From Desulfuromonas sp. DDH964 (GTDB lineage: Bacteria > Desulfobacterota > Desulfuromonadia > Desulfuromonadales > DDH964): a DNA stretch of 64,000 nucleotides. The stretch lies in contig NZ_CP015080.1 of assembly GCF_001611275.1 (NCBI RefSeq), positions 2,356,001-2,420,000 of the forward strand, in the 5' to 3' direction. Within the stretch, counting starts at the first letter, position 1; each line of letters begins with the position of its first letter. The notes under the pieces are model-generated. The model searched no databases and was not told the origin of the DNA. It worked only from the letters and a program-made list of their open reading frames with translations. The translations under genes were made by a program, and so were the position numbers. Below are positions 55,726 to 64,000 of this stretch, one piece after another.

Positions 55726-57024
55726 CTATTCCCGCCCGGCGGAGAACTCCTCGAGAAAATCGAGAAGTCCCCAGGGGGAGGCGCCGACAACGCGTACCGG
55801 CACGCCCAGTTCCCGTTCCAGATCACTGAGCGCCATATCGTCGAGGAGCAGACTGTCTTCCTCGCGCAGCATCACCGCGGGAAGGAGTAGGATGCGCCCG
55901 AGGTCCTTCCCTTTCAGCGCCGCCAAAAGATCGGCGCCGGTCAATAGCCCGGCAACCGACACATGGCCACCGAAAAAACGGTTGGCGACCGGGTAGAGCC
56001 GAATCGTCACGCCCGTGGCGGCAGCCAGCGCATCGACAAAACGCTTAACTTCCCCCCAGGCCGATGCACCGGTGACGACGGCGACGGGGTCACTGGCGAG
56101 CGGTCCGGCCTCCGCCAGCACCTCGGCCGCTTCAGCGCGAAACTGGGCGAGCAGCCCGACGCCATTTTCAAGCTGGAACAACTCCTCGTAGGCGCTAAGG
56201 GGTGGCACCTCCTGCTCCGCCTTGAGGTAGAGCTCGTCGGCGGCGAAGACAAAGCGGGTCCCGATCTGAGCCAGGAATTGTTCCTGGCAATCATGGATCA
56301 GGGCAAGGATCGCCGCGGCCTCGCTGCGGTCGGGAGGGCGCAGGGCGGGCAGGCGTTGCCGATACCCGGTAAGGCCGACCGGGACCACCGCCAGGCTCTT
56401 GACCCCGGGGGCAAGCTGTTGCAGCTCGCGGATGCTCTGTTCGAGGACCGTGCCGTCGTTGATCCCCGGGCAGAGTACGATCTGGGCGTGGATTTCGATG
56501 CCGGCGCCCGTCAGTCGCTGCAGCAGCTCCCGGATCGAAGGACCGGGATGGCCGAGCAGGGCCTGCCGCACCCGGTCATCGGTGGCATGCACGGAAACGT
56601 AGAGGGGCGACAGCCGCTGATCGATAATGCGGTGAATCTCCGCCTCGGCCACATTGTTCAGCGTGACATAGGCACCATAGAGATAGGAGAAACGGAAGTC
56701 CTCGTCCTTGACATAGAGGGTCGGACGCATGCCGCGCGGAAGCTGGTGGACGAAGCAGAAAAGGCAGTTGTTACCGCACTGGGTCGGTTGCGGGTGCTCC
56801 AGTTCCAGTCCCAGGGGCTGCGGGGCATCCTTCTCCAGCTCCAGGTCCCAGAGTTCGCCGTTCTTCTTCTGCACTTCGAGGAGCAGCTCTTCTTCGGCTT
56901 CGGCCACCAGATAATCGACCAGGTCCCGCAGCGGGTGGCCGTTGATGGTAAGCAGGAAGTCACCCGCTTCCAGTTCGAGTTCAGCGGCAATACTGCCAGG
57001 GGTTACAGCGAGGATTTCAAGCAT
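55726..57024 (-). CDS. DUF512/PDZ radical-SAM-like iron-sulfur protein
   Basis: The 432-aa protein starts with a PDZ-like domain (VTPGSIAAELELEAGDFLL), then a CxxxCxxC cluster motif in CGNNCLFCFVHQL near 84 and a TIM-barrel-like core (LYVSVHATDDRVRQALLG near 145), ending in the DUF512 domain. The cluster motif is the radical-SAM type. The family is conserved but its substrate is unknown. Confidence 0.85.
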   Translation of the reverse strand: MLEILAVTPGSIAAELELEAGDFLLTINGHPLRDLVDYLVAEAEEELLLEVQKKNGELWDLELEKDAPQPLGLELEHPQPTQCGNNCLFCFVHQLPRGMRPTLYVKDEDFRFSYLYGAYVTLNNVAEAEIHRIIDQRLSPLYVSVHATDDRVRQALLGHPGPSIRELLQRLTGAGIEIHAQIVLCPGINDGTVLEQSIRELQQLAPGVKSLAVVPVGLTGYRQRLPALRPPDRSEAAAILALIHDCQEQFLAQIGTRFVFAADELYLKAEQEVPPLSAYEELFQLENGVGLLAQFRAEAAEVLAEAGPLASDPVAVVTGASAWGEVKRFVDALAAATGVTIRLYPVANRFFGGHVSVAGLLTGADLLAALKGKDLGRILLLPAVMLREEDSLLLDDMALSDLERELGVPVRVVGASPWGLLDFLEEFSAGRE

Positions 57025-57161
57025 CGGATCGGATGCCTTTGCCGCGGGTCGAAAGGGCCGAGGAGGTCAGGCTGTCGCGCAGCAAACCGGCGGCGCTGAC
57101 CGGGAGACGGATCGTTACGGGACGTCGGGCTTTTGCTGCGCGGCTTCCCCATCGCAAACGG

Positions 57162-57201
57162 AAAAGTCCCTGCCGGGAGGTTGACCCATCCAGGCAGGGA
57201 C
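57162..57201 (-). terminator. terminator downstream of hfq
   Basis: Minus-strand arms 57193-57201 (GTCCCTGCC) and 57166-57174 form a perfect 9-bp stem with an 18-nt loop, followed by TTTT. It lies 40 bases past the hfq stop. Confidence 0.75.
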
Positions 57202-57240
57202 CTGTCGTGCCGTGCGCTGTCAGCCGCCCGTGCGGGCTGG

Positions 57241-57474
57241 TCAGTCTTTCCCGCCGTGCAGCCGGAAAGACCCGTCGCTGGAGGTGATGGACGAAACCGC
57301 GTGTTTGTAGAGCAGGATATCCCCGCCGCTTTCGATCAGAACACAGAAACTGTCGAAGGACTTGATATACCCCTCCAGCTTCTCGCCGGACATCATGACG
57401 ATGGTGACGCGAACCCGTTCTTTGCGGGCCTGGTTTAAATATTGGTCCTGAATATTGAATGGTGTCTTGGCCAT
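57241..57474 (-). CDS. hfq: RNA chaperone Hfq
   Basis: The 77-aa Sm-like protein has the Sm1 motif (VTIVMMSGEKLEGYIKSFD) and the Sm2 motif LYKHAVSSI near 57, with the N-terminal FNIQDQYLN that contacts RNA. It helps small RNAs pair with mRNAs. It follows miaA by 10 bases in the conserved mutL-miaA-hfq order; AAGGAG precedes the ATG. Confidence 0.96.
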   Translation of the reverse strand: MAKTPFNIQDQYLNQARKERVRVTIVMMSGEKLEGYIKSFDSFCVLIESGGDILLYKHAVSSITSSDGSFRLHGGKD

Positions 57475-57484
57475 GTCCGCTCCT

Positions 57485-58432
57485 TCATTGGGGCATAAAA
57501 TCGTCAAATAACGACAGGATTCTAGCAGACTCTCGCGAGGAATCAACCCAAATAATTGATTTGTCTCTCCGGAACCAGGTGAGCTGCCGCTTGGCATAAC
57601 GCCTGGTATTGATGATGATTCGCTCCCGCATCGCGGCGGAGCTGCATCGGCCGTGGAGATAGTCCAGCACCTCCCGGTAACCGATGGTCTGCAGCGCCTT
57701 GAGATTCTCCCCGTAGCCCGCGGCCAGAAGGCCCGCCACCTCGGCGACCAGTCCGGCGCCAAGCATGGCATCGACCCGTTGCTCGATCCGCTGCAGCAAC
57801 TCCGCCCTGGGGGGTGCCAGGCCGAGCTTGAAGCAGCGATAGGGCTGCTCGGCAAAGGCGTGGCTCGCCTGATGACGGGAGATCGGAACTCCGGTCAGGG
57901 TCCAGACCTCGAGGGCGCGGATGATCCGCACCAGGTTGCGCGGCGGCGTATTCGCCGCCGCGACCGGATCGACCGCCGCCAGGCGGCGGTGCAGGGTTCC
58001 GGGGCCCGAGTCTTCCTCTTCGGCAGCCAAGGCGGCGCGCAGCTTTGGGTCGGCGCCGGGAAGGTCGAGCAGGCCAGCGGTAAGGGCGCGCAGATAAAGG
58101 CCGGTACCACCGACAATCAACGGCACTTTCTGGCGCTCTCCGATGGCCGCGATTGCCTGGCGTGCCAGGGAGAGAAAATCGGCCACGGAAAAGTCCTGGT
58201 CCGGGTCGGCGACATCGAGGAGATGATGGGGAACCAGAGCCTGCTCGGCAGCGCTCGCCTTGGCGGTGCCGATATCCATGCCGCGATAGACCTGGCGGGA
58301 ATCGGCGGAGACGATCTCCAGCGGCCAGTGCGCCGCCAGCGCAAGGGCGAGGGAACTCTTGCCGGAAGCTGTCGGCCCGCAGAGGACCACGACGGGAGTC
58401 TGCTTCCCGTTGGCAGGTGCCATTTCCGTCAT
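57485..58432 (-). CDS. miaA: tRNA dimethylallyltransferase
   Basis: MiaA adds a dimethylallyl group to A37 of tRNAs reading codons that start with U. The 315-aa protein has the P-loop LCGPTASGKSSLALAL near 18, SADSRQVYRGMDIGTAK near 40 and IVGGTGLYLRAL near 105. It starts 7 bases after the mutL stop. Confidence 0.96.
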   Translation of the reverse strand: MTEMAPANGKQTPVVVLCGPTASGKSSLALALAAHWPLEIVSADSRQVYRGMDIGTAKASAAEQALVPHHLLDVADPDQDFSVADFLSLARQAIAAIGERQKVPLIVGGTGLYLRALTAGLLDLPGADPKLRAALAAEEEDSGPGTLHRRLAAVDPVAAANTPPRNLVRIIRALEVWTLTGVPISRHQASHAFAEQPYRCFKLGLAPPRAELLQRIEQRVDAMLGAGLVAEVAGLLAAGYGENLKALQTIGYREVLDYLHGRCSSAAMRERIIINTRRYAKRQLTWFRRDKSIIWVDSSRESARILSLFDDFMPQ

Positions 58433-58439
58433 CAGCCTG

Positions 58440-60257
58440 CTAGCTCCGTTTGAACATCCGTTCGACCTCAGCCAGGGTCAACCGCTTCATCACGGGCCGG
58501 CCGTGGGGGCAGTTGCCGCGGAAATCGACACGGTCGAGGTCTTCCAGCAGGGCCCGACCTTCGGCCGGGCTGAGGGTCTGGTTGGCGCGCAACATGCCGT
58601 GGCAGGCCATGCGGATCAGTACCTTGTCGAGAGCGTCTTCCAGCAGACCGCTGTTGCCGAGAGCGGCGAGTTCGCCGGCGACGTCCCGGATCAGGTCATT
58701 TACCGTGACCTCGCCGAGCAACTGCGGCGTCGCCTTGACGACAAAGGCATTGCCGCCGAAGGGCTCGATCTCGAAGCCGAGCCGGGCGAGATCGTCGAGA
58801 TGCTCGCCAAGCCAGGCCGCTTCCCGGAAATCGAGTTCGAGCAGACTCGGGAAGAGGAGGAGCTGGCGCTCGATACCCGCGGCAAGGAATTGTGCCTTGA
58901 GCCGTTCAAAACCGATCCGTTCGTGGGCCGCATGCTGGTCGATCAGCACCATGTCATCCCCATCCTGGCAGAGGAGGTAGCTGCGTCGGTACTGGCCGAT
59001 GATCGCCAGCGAAGCGAAGTATCCCTCCGGGCTCGGTGGCAACCTTGCCGGCGGCTCGTTGTCGGCGGCCATGGGCAAGGGCCACGACTGGGGTGCCGGG
59101 GGTGCCTGGGGTCGCTGGGGAAAGAGGTCGGAAGTTCCGCTTCTGGTGGCATAGGCCTGCAGCGCCTCTTCGATGCGGCCGACGGCGGCAGCGGCGGCAC
59201 TCGGCGGATCCGTAATTCCGGCTGGCGCCGCAACGGTTTCCGATGGGGCGCCGAGCCAGCCGGTGGGGCGCAGGGTTGCCCGCAGGCTGGCAACAATGAA
59301 CTCGTGGACCTGGCGCTGGTCGCGGAAGCGGACCTCATGCTTGGTCGGGTGCACATTGACATCGACCAACTCCGGATCGAGATCGAGAAAGAGGACCACC
59401 ACCGGGTAACGCCCTTTGAGCAAGAGGTTGCGATACCCTTCCATGACGGCATGCTGAACCACCCGGTCACGGATATAGCGCCCGTTGATATAGGTGAATA
59501 TGGTATTGGAGGTCGACCGGTTCTGCCCGGGCTGGGCGATCAGCCCGTGCAGCGCCAAGGGACCCTCCCCGTCCTGGCAAAGGGGGAGCAGATCCTTGAG
59601 CAGCGGCCTGCCGAGCAGCGCGGCAACCCGCTCCTCCAGGCTATGGTTGCGGTAGACGTCGATCAGGGTACGGCCATTGTGCTGCAGGCGAAACCGGACC
59701 TCGGGATTGGCCAGCGCCAGCTTGGTGACGACATCGCCGATATGGCCAAGTTCGGTCTCGTCCCGACGCAGGAACTTGCGCCGCGCCGGAGTATTGAAAA
59801 AGAGGTTGCGGACTTCGACCACCGTCCCGCAGGGGAGCCCGACGGCGTTTGAGCGGCGCACAACGCCCCCCTCGAGATAGACTTCCCAGCCCGCCTCGGC
59901 GGAAGCGGTACGACTGCTCAGGGTCAGTCGGGAGACGGCGGCGATCGACGGCAGGGCTTCACCGCGAAACCCGAAGGTCCGCAAACGGAAGAGGTCGTCG
60001 TCGCTGGCAATCTTGCTGGTGGCATGGCGTTCGACACAGAGGAGCAGATCATCGCGGTCCATCCCCTCACCATCGTCGCTGACCCGGACCAGCCCCTTCC
60101 CCCCCTGTTCCACCTCGATGGAGAGCTCTGTGGAGCCGGCGTCAAGGGCATTCTCCAGCAGCTCCTTGACGACCGACGCCGGCCGTTCCACCACTTCGCC
60201 AGCGGCAATCTTGTTGCAAAGATTCTCCTCGAGAATGCGGATCCTGTTGGTCATCAT
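58440..60257 (-). CDS. mutL: DNA mismatch repair protein MutL
   Basis: The 605-aa protein has the GHKL ATPase motifs LLENALDAGSTEL near 35, DDGEGM near 58 and GFRGEALPSIAAVS near 92. The C-terminal part carries the endonuclease motif DQHAAHERIGFE near 437 with CHGMLRAN and CPHGRPV, so this MutL should nick DNA itself, as expected in bacteria without MutH. Two ATGs (60257, 60254) follow GGAGAGGG. A proline/alanine-rich linker lies near 350-420. Confidence 0.96.
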   Translation of the reverse strand: MMTNRIRILEENLCNKIAAGEVVERPASVVKELLENALDAGSTELSIEVEQGGKGLVRVSDDGEGMDRDDLLLCVERHATSKIASDDDLFRLRTFGFRGEALPSIAAVSRLTLSSRTASAEAGWEVYLEGGVVRRSNAVGLPCGTVVEVRNLFFNTPARRKFLRRDETELGHIGDVVTKLALANPEVRFRLQHNGRTLIDVYRNHSLEERVAALLGRPLLKDLLPLCQDGEGPLALHGLIAQPGQNRSTSNTIFTYINGRYIRDRVVQHAVMEGYRNLLLKGRYPVVVLFLDLDPELVDVNVHPTKHEVRFRDQRQVHEFIVASLRATLRPTGWLGAPSETVAAPAGITDPPSAAAAAVGRIEEALQAYATRSGTSDLFPQRPQAPPAPQSWPLPMAADNEPPARLPPSPEGYFASLAIIGQYRRSYLLCQDGDDMVLIDQHAAHERIGFERLKAQFLAAGIERQLLLFPSLLELDFREAAWLGEHLDDLARLGFEIEPFGGNAFVVKATPQLLGEVTVNDLIRDVAGELAALGNSGLLEDALDKVLIRMACHGMLRANQTLSPAEGRALLEDLDRVDFRGNCPHGRPVMKRLTLAEVERMFKRS

Positions 60258-60285
60258 CCCTCTCCGGGCGAACGTGGTCGGGAAA

Positions 60286-60317
60286 TGCAAACGGCCGGGG
60301 AGCCCCGGCCGTTTGCA
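60286..60317. terminator. palindromic terminator-like hairpin between the ExeA-like gene and mutL
   Basis: A 15-bp perfect inverted repeat (arms 60286-60300 and 60303-60317, TGCAAACGGCCGGGG) with a 2-nt centre lies 24 bases past the ExeA-like stop. There is no long T tract. Confidence 0.6.
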
Positions 60318-60341
60318 TATGTGTGGCTGCCTGGCAGGCCG

Positions 60342-61244
60342 TCAGAACTTCTGTTCCAGGCGATCCAGCATATTTTCTATTTCATCGAGTTCGCTGCGGC
60401 TGTCCCCCGCTACCGGTGCGGCGGAATCCTGCCGCAACAGGCCGAGATCCTCGGCGACGCTGTGCACGATGCTCGCATCGACGGTCGCCTGTTTGCGCAG
60501 CGCCCCTTCGAACAGGCAATTGTCGCAGACCGTGTTGATCAGGCGCGGAACCCCGCCAGTATATCCGTGGATCAGGCCGATACTGTCGCCGGCAAAGAGC
60601 ATCCGCTTGGCCCCGGCAACCTGGAGCCGGTGCTTGATGTAGGACTCGGTAATGTCAATGGTCAGGGACTTGAGGTGATATTTGACGGCCACCCGCTGGG
60701 CCAGGGGTTCGTCCAGCTTCAGACATTCCTCCAGTTCGGAGAGGCCGAAGAAAACGATGTTGAGGAGCTTCTTGCCCGGGAGTTCCAGGTTCAGCAGACC
60801 GCGAAATTCTTCCATTAATTCGCGACTTTGCAGCATCTGCGCTTCATCGATGAGCACCACTGCCCGGCGTCCGGCCTCGTCGATCTGCAGCAGGCGATCA
60901 TAGAGCTGCTTGAGAACGGCCAGGCGGTCACTGGCAGGATTGGCAACCCCCAGCTGCAGGGCAATCCGGGTCAGGATCCACTCCGGGGTGATGCCGGAAT
61001 GGACCATGACGAGCATGGAGGATTCATACTTTTGCTCGGGCAGGCTGTCGAGCATGCGGCGGGCAAGGGTGGTCTTGCCGGTACCGACGCCGCCAACCAG
61101 AACGGCCAGTCCCTTGTTGGAATCGACGGCGTACATCAGGCGCAGCAAGGCCTGGCTGTGGCGTTCGCTGTTGTAGTAGAAACGGGCATCCGGAGCATTG
61201 GAAAAGGGTTCCCGTTCCAAGCTGTAATGCTCGATGTAGCTCAT
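60342..61244 (-). CDS. ExeA-like AAA+ ATPase
   Basis: The 300-aa protein starts MSYIEHYSLEREPFSNAPDA, typical of ExeA/GspA ATPases, with Walker A VLVGGVGTGKTTLARRML near 48 and Walker B RRAVVLIDEAQML near 130, then GGVPRLINTVCDNCLFEG near 232. ExeA helps assemble secretin through the cell wall. No peptidoglycan-binding or transmembrane part is present, so it may pair with a separate partner. The TPR protein gene is 33 bases upstream. Confidence 0.88.
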   Translation of the reverse strand: MSYIEHYSLEREPFSNAPDARFYYNSERHSQALLRLMYAVDSNKGLAVLVGGVGTGKTTLARRMLDSLPEQKYESSMLVMVHSGITPEWILTRIALQLGVANPASDRLAVLKQLYDRLLQIDEAGRRAVVLIDEAQMLQSRELMEEFRGLLNLELPGKKLLNIVFFGLSELEECLKLDEPLAQRVAVKYHLKSLTIDITESYIKHRLQVAGAKRMLFAGDSIGLIHGYTGGVPRLINTVCDNCLFEGALRKQATVDASIVHSVAEDLGLLRQDSAAPVAGDSRSELDEIENMLDRLEQKF

Positions 61245-61277
61245 GAAAAAACTCCTGGCGGGTGCGAAAGGTCAGAG

Positions 61278-63722
61278 CTAGAGATAGGACACCCGGTTCT
61301 TTTTCCCGTTAGCGGCAGCGCTGCCGGCTGACTCCCCGTCGACTACCCCGAGTTCAGCCCGCAATGCAGCCACCTTTTCGCCGACATCCCGGTAGAAGTG
61401 GTCCTCAGCCGCAACGGCTTCAAAGGCTTCCAGCGCCTGCTGCGGCCGCTGCCAGTCCTGGTAAAGCAGGCCGAGTTCATAGCGCAGACTGGCCGCCTCG
61501 TCCTTGGAGAGGCGCAGCCGGCCGAGCCCGGCAATGAAAGTCTGTTCTGCCTCGGCATGCTCCCCCTTTTCGACCAGGCAGATCCCCTTCAGAGTGATCG
61601 CGTCAAGCGCCCGGGCAGGACTGCGTGCCGCCTTGTCGAACTCGACAATGGCATCGTCGGTCAGCCCCATCTCCTTGTAGGCGATGCCGAGGTTGTAATG
61701 GGACTCGGCATCCTCGAGGTCGATCTGGTCAACCCCTTCGCCGGCTCCGGAGGCGAGACTCCCGTCAAACTGGAACCCTGGCGCGCCCTCCCCACGCTCT
61801 GCCGCGACAGGACCTTCGGCTTCGGCACGAAGTTCACCCGCCAGGTCGAAATAGTCTCCGGCCGGTGCTTCCGGGGGCGCTTCTTCGGCAACAGTCTGGG
61901 CCGCAACGAGGGTACGAATATCGGCCAGCTTTGCATGAGCTTCCGCGCAATCAGGAGCGGTCGCCAGCAAACCACCCAAAACCCGCGTGGCGTCGTCGTA
62001 CAATCCCTGCTGAAAGTAGAATTCAGCTTCCTCAAGGTCGGCCCGGATCGCCTGGGCAGCGGCTTTCGCCAAGGTCTCGGCATCCGGCTCCACGATCGCT
62101 TCCGGTTCGGATTCCGGTCCGGATTCAGGTTCGGGCTCGGCCGGCAGGAGGGCGTCCTCCTCCAGCTCCAGCTCGACTTCGGCAAACCCGGTCTCTTCGT
62201 CCATCGCGACTTCGGTGACCGGCTCCAGTTCTTCCAGGGGGGACAAGGTTTCGAGAGAGGGAGCGTCAACCTCCTCGGCGACGGGCTGCAACTCCTCGTC
62301 CAGCTCCAGGTCGAGTTCGAGTTCCAGTTCCAGATCGTCCTCGGCAGCAACCGTCCCTTCCTCGCCAGCGGTCGGGACCGCATCGGCCGCAACCGGCTCG
62401 TCCTCGATGACGGGGTCATCGAAAACCAGCTCGCCAACCCCTTCGAGGAACTCGAGGGGAATTTCCTGTGCTTCCTCGGCAACCTCCTGGGTCAGCTCCG
62501 CTTCGGTCGCTGCCTGGTCCAGATCAGGGACGTCTTGCGGTGGCTCGATCTCGTCGATGGTTTCGAGCTCTTCAAGGTCTTCCACCGCCTCCTCGAGGAT
62601 GGAGCCGTCGAGGATCTCCTCCCCCTCCTCGTTCTCGCTGCCGGTATCGAAACCGTCGACAGCGGCGGGCATGGCAGAGATCAGCGCAAAGAGTTTCTCC
62701 CCTTCCCCGGTCAACTCGTAAATGGAGTGCAGGGTCTTCATGACCCGATCGTCATCAAGGTGCGCGTCTTTCAGCCGTTCATAAAACTCTTTCAGCAACG
62801 CCACCTTGCCAGCAGCGAAGAAGGTCTCTTTCCAGTCCTCCAGCTCATCGAGCGCCCGCGGGGAGTCGCCCTGGTTCAGGCAAGCGCGGATATACCCTTC
62901 GCGGAATTCCAGCTCATCGGGAGCATTCTTCAGCAGGTGCTGGTAGGTCAGGCGTTCGTTTTCAAAATCTTCCCTGCTATGGTAGCCATGGGCCAGCACC
63001 AGCAGGATCTCGGTGCTGTCCGGGGCCTTCTTGAGCAAGCCCTTGAGGTTATCGAGGCCCTGGTCGATGTCGCCCTTTGCAATCAGGGTCTCGGCCTGGC
63101 CGATCTCCAGATCGATATCCCCGTTGAAGCGGGGGAGAAAGAGTTCATAGAGTTTGAGAATCCGGGCAAAGTCCTGTTTCTGGTGCAGCAGGTTGAGAAT
63201 TTCCAGGAACTCTTCCCGGGCCTTTTCCTTGAGCCCTCCCGAAGCAAAAGTCTCGGCAATCTTGACCCGGATATTCAGGTTTTCCGGCTCCAGTTCGCGC
63301 ATCTTCTGCAAGACATTGATCGCCTCGGGAAGCATGCCGTTCTTCTCGTAATAAGCGACCAGACTGCGATATTCGGCAAGAGCGTTGCCGACCAGGCCCT
63401 GCTTTTCGTTGAGCTCGGCCAGTCGGTGATAAATGCTGACCCGGGTCGGTTCGAGCTTCTGCATCTGCTTGTAGACGGCAATCGCCTTGAGGTAGAAGCC
63501 ATTTTCAGCGTAATGCTTGGCGACTCCCTCGTAAGCTTCAACCGCCTCGGCGGGGTGGTTGTCACGGCTGTAGAGCTCGGCGAGTTTCTGCCGGTTTCGC
63601 ACATCGCGCGGATCGAGCTCGACAATTTTCTGATAATCCTTGATGGCGCGCGCGACCTGGCCCTTTGCCAGGTATTTCTGCGCCGATGCGAGGAGTTTTT
63701 CCTTATTCGACAAAATGGCCAC
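61278..63722 (-). CDS. large TPR protein with acidic linker
   Basis: The 814-aa protein begins with about eight TPR-like units (residues 10-340: AIKDYQKIVELDPRDVRNRQ; KAIAVYKQMQKLEPTRVSIY). A Glu/Asp-rich, probably disordered stretch covers ~365-560, and more TPRs follow at ~575-790 (EFYFQQGLYDDATRVLGGLL). The start codon is a GTG (63722) without a good ribosome site; a nearby TTG is possible. Its link to the ExeA-like ATPase suggests a role in envelope assembly or secretion. Confidence 0.85.
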   Translation of the reverse strand: MAILSNKEKLLASAQKYLAKGQVARAIKDYQKIVELDPRDVRNRQKLAELYSRDNHPAEAVEAYEGVAKHYAENGFYLKAIAVYKQMQKLEPTRVSIYHRLAELNEKQGLVGNALAEYRSLVAYYEKNGMLPEAINVLQKMRELEPENLNIRVKIAETFASGGLKEKAREEFLEILNLLHQKQDFARILKLYELFLPRFNGDIDLEIGQAETLIAKGDIDQGLDNLKGLLKKAPDSTEILLVLAHGYHSREDFENERLTYQHLLKNAPDELEFREGYIRACLNQGDSPRALDELEDWKETFFAAGKVALLKEFYERLKDAHLDDDRVMKTLHSIYELTGEGEKLFALISAMPAAVDGFDTGSENEEGEEILDGSILEEAVEDLEELETIDEIEPPQDVPDLDQAATEAELTQEVAEEAQEIPLEFLEGVGELVFDDPVIEDEPVAADAVPTAGEEGTVAAEDDLELELELDLELDEELQPVAEEVDAPSLETLSPLEELEPVTEVAMDEETGFAEVELELEEDALLPAEPEPESGPESEPEAIVEPDAETLAKAAAQAIRADLEEAEFYFQQGLYDDATRVLGGLLATAPDCAEAHAKLADIRTLVAAQTVAEEAPPEAPAGDYFDLAGELRAEAEGPVAAERGEGAPGFQFDGSLASGAGEGVDQIDLEDAESHYNLGIAYKEMGLTDDAIVEFDKAARSPARALDAITLKGICLVEKGEHAEAEQTFIAGLGRLRLSKDEAASLRYELGLLYQDWQRPQQALEAFEAVAAEDHFYRDVGEKVAALRAELGVVDGESAGSAAANGKKNRVSYL

Positions 63723-64000
63723 CCATTAAGGAGAAAACAGCACAAATAAGCATTGAATCTAAACCAATCCCAGCAGACCTGTCAAGGTCAAAGAGGGCGG
63801 AATTTCCTTGAGAATGCAGCATTTTAGAACCGCCCGAAGGCCGGAAATGCGCCGCGGAGAAGGTCTTGTGGCCAGGTTTGCGGGAGCGCCGGCATGAGGT
63901 GCAGCGGAATCCCCGAACCGGTCCCGACCGCGGGGGGAGCCGCCACGGCGCGGCAGTCCGATTATGGCAGAAGTCAGAGCCTTTTCAATCGTGAGACTTC
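63723..64000. other. 278-bp end of window without a recognised gene
   Basis: The right edge after the TPR start shows no supported ORF, terminator or promoter. It may include the leader of the TPR gene and the edge of a neighbour outside the window. Confidence 0.4.

Overview
The window is high-GC chromosomal DNA from a Gram-negative bacterium, most likely a deltaproteobacterium of the Geobacter/Desulfuromonas type (Desulfuromonadia). The support is a Kdo/LPS-transport gene block fused to an rpoN - hpf - ptsN - HPr kinase - rapZ - mannose-type PTS block, a hybrid-cluster protein, ferrous-iron uptake under Fur, a PxxKW cysteine-rich protein, a GEMM-I riboswitch and two selenocysteine genes. This is inferred from gene content; no rRNA marker is present.

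Layout. 1-4.4 kb: start of an unidentified gene, an ArsR-regulator/methyltransferase fusion, a glycine-zipper lipoprotein, a glycosyltransferase and metK. 4.4-20.1 kb: one long minus-strand block reading kdsB-pyrG-kdsA-kdsD-kdsC-lptC-lptA-lptB-rpoN-hpf-ptsN-hprK-rapZ-IIA-IIB-IIC-IID-ptsH-ptsI. It couples outer-membrane LPS supply, sigma-54, ribosome hibernation and a phosphotransfer network. 20.2-31.3 kb: a HerA-like ATPase, a ferrous-iron cluster (DtxR/FeoA fusion, zinc-ribbon protein, feoB, fur) with two Fur boxes, ccdA/TlpA thiol redox genes, a zincin, a thioesterase, and an htrA / NtrC-type regulator / sensor kinase trio. 31.4-40.3 kb: a transporter and glycosyltransferase, a PilZ protein, a ferritin-like protein, a large AsmA protein, an EVE protein, hcp and mscS.

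40.5-49 kb is the most unusual part. Two adjacent genes, OsmC-like and DsbA/FrnE-like, each carry an in-frame TGA exactly where the family has its catalytic cysteine. Each TGA is followed, after the same 13-nt spacer, by a 7-bp hairpin with a CGUG loop, so both are read as selenoproteins. Next is a gene encoding two tandem periplasmic-binding domains behind a cyclic-di-GMP (GEMM-I) riboswitch and an intrinsic terminator. Then comes a small chromosomal integron. Its integrase has the IntI-specific insert and lies in the same orientation as the cassettes, the inverted-integrase layout. There are two recognisable attC sites, an AT-rich cassette with a two-gene pair resembling phage lambda RexA/RexB in size and layout, a one-gene cassette, an IS110/IS1111-type element, and a duplicated 20-bp palindrome-containing sequence next to the integrase.

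49.2-64 kb returns to housekeeping genes: nitroreductase, rhodanese, an Mtd1-like methylene-THF dehydrogenase, phosphohexomutase, cysteine-cluster proteins, LrgA/LrgB, TPR proteins, a DUF512 radical-SAM-like protein, hfq-miaA-mutL and an ExeA-like ATPase. No rRNA, tRNA or CRISPR array was seen.
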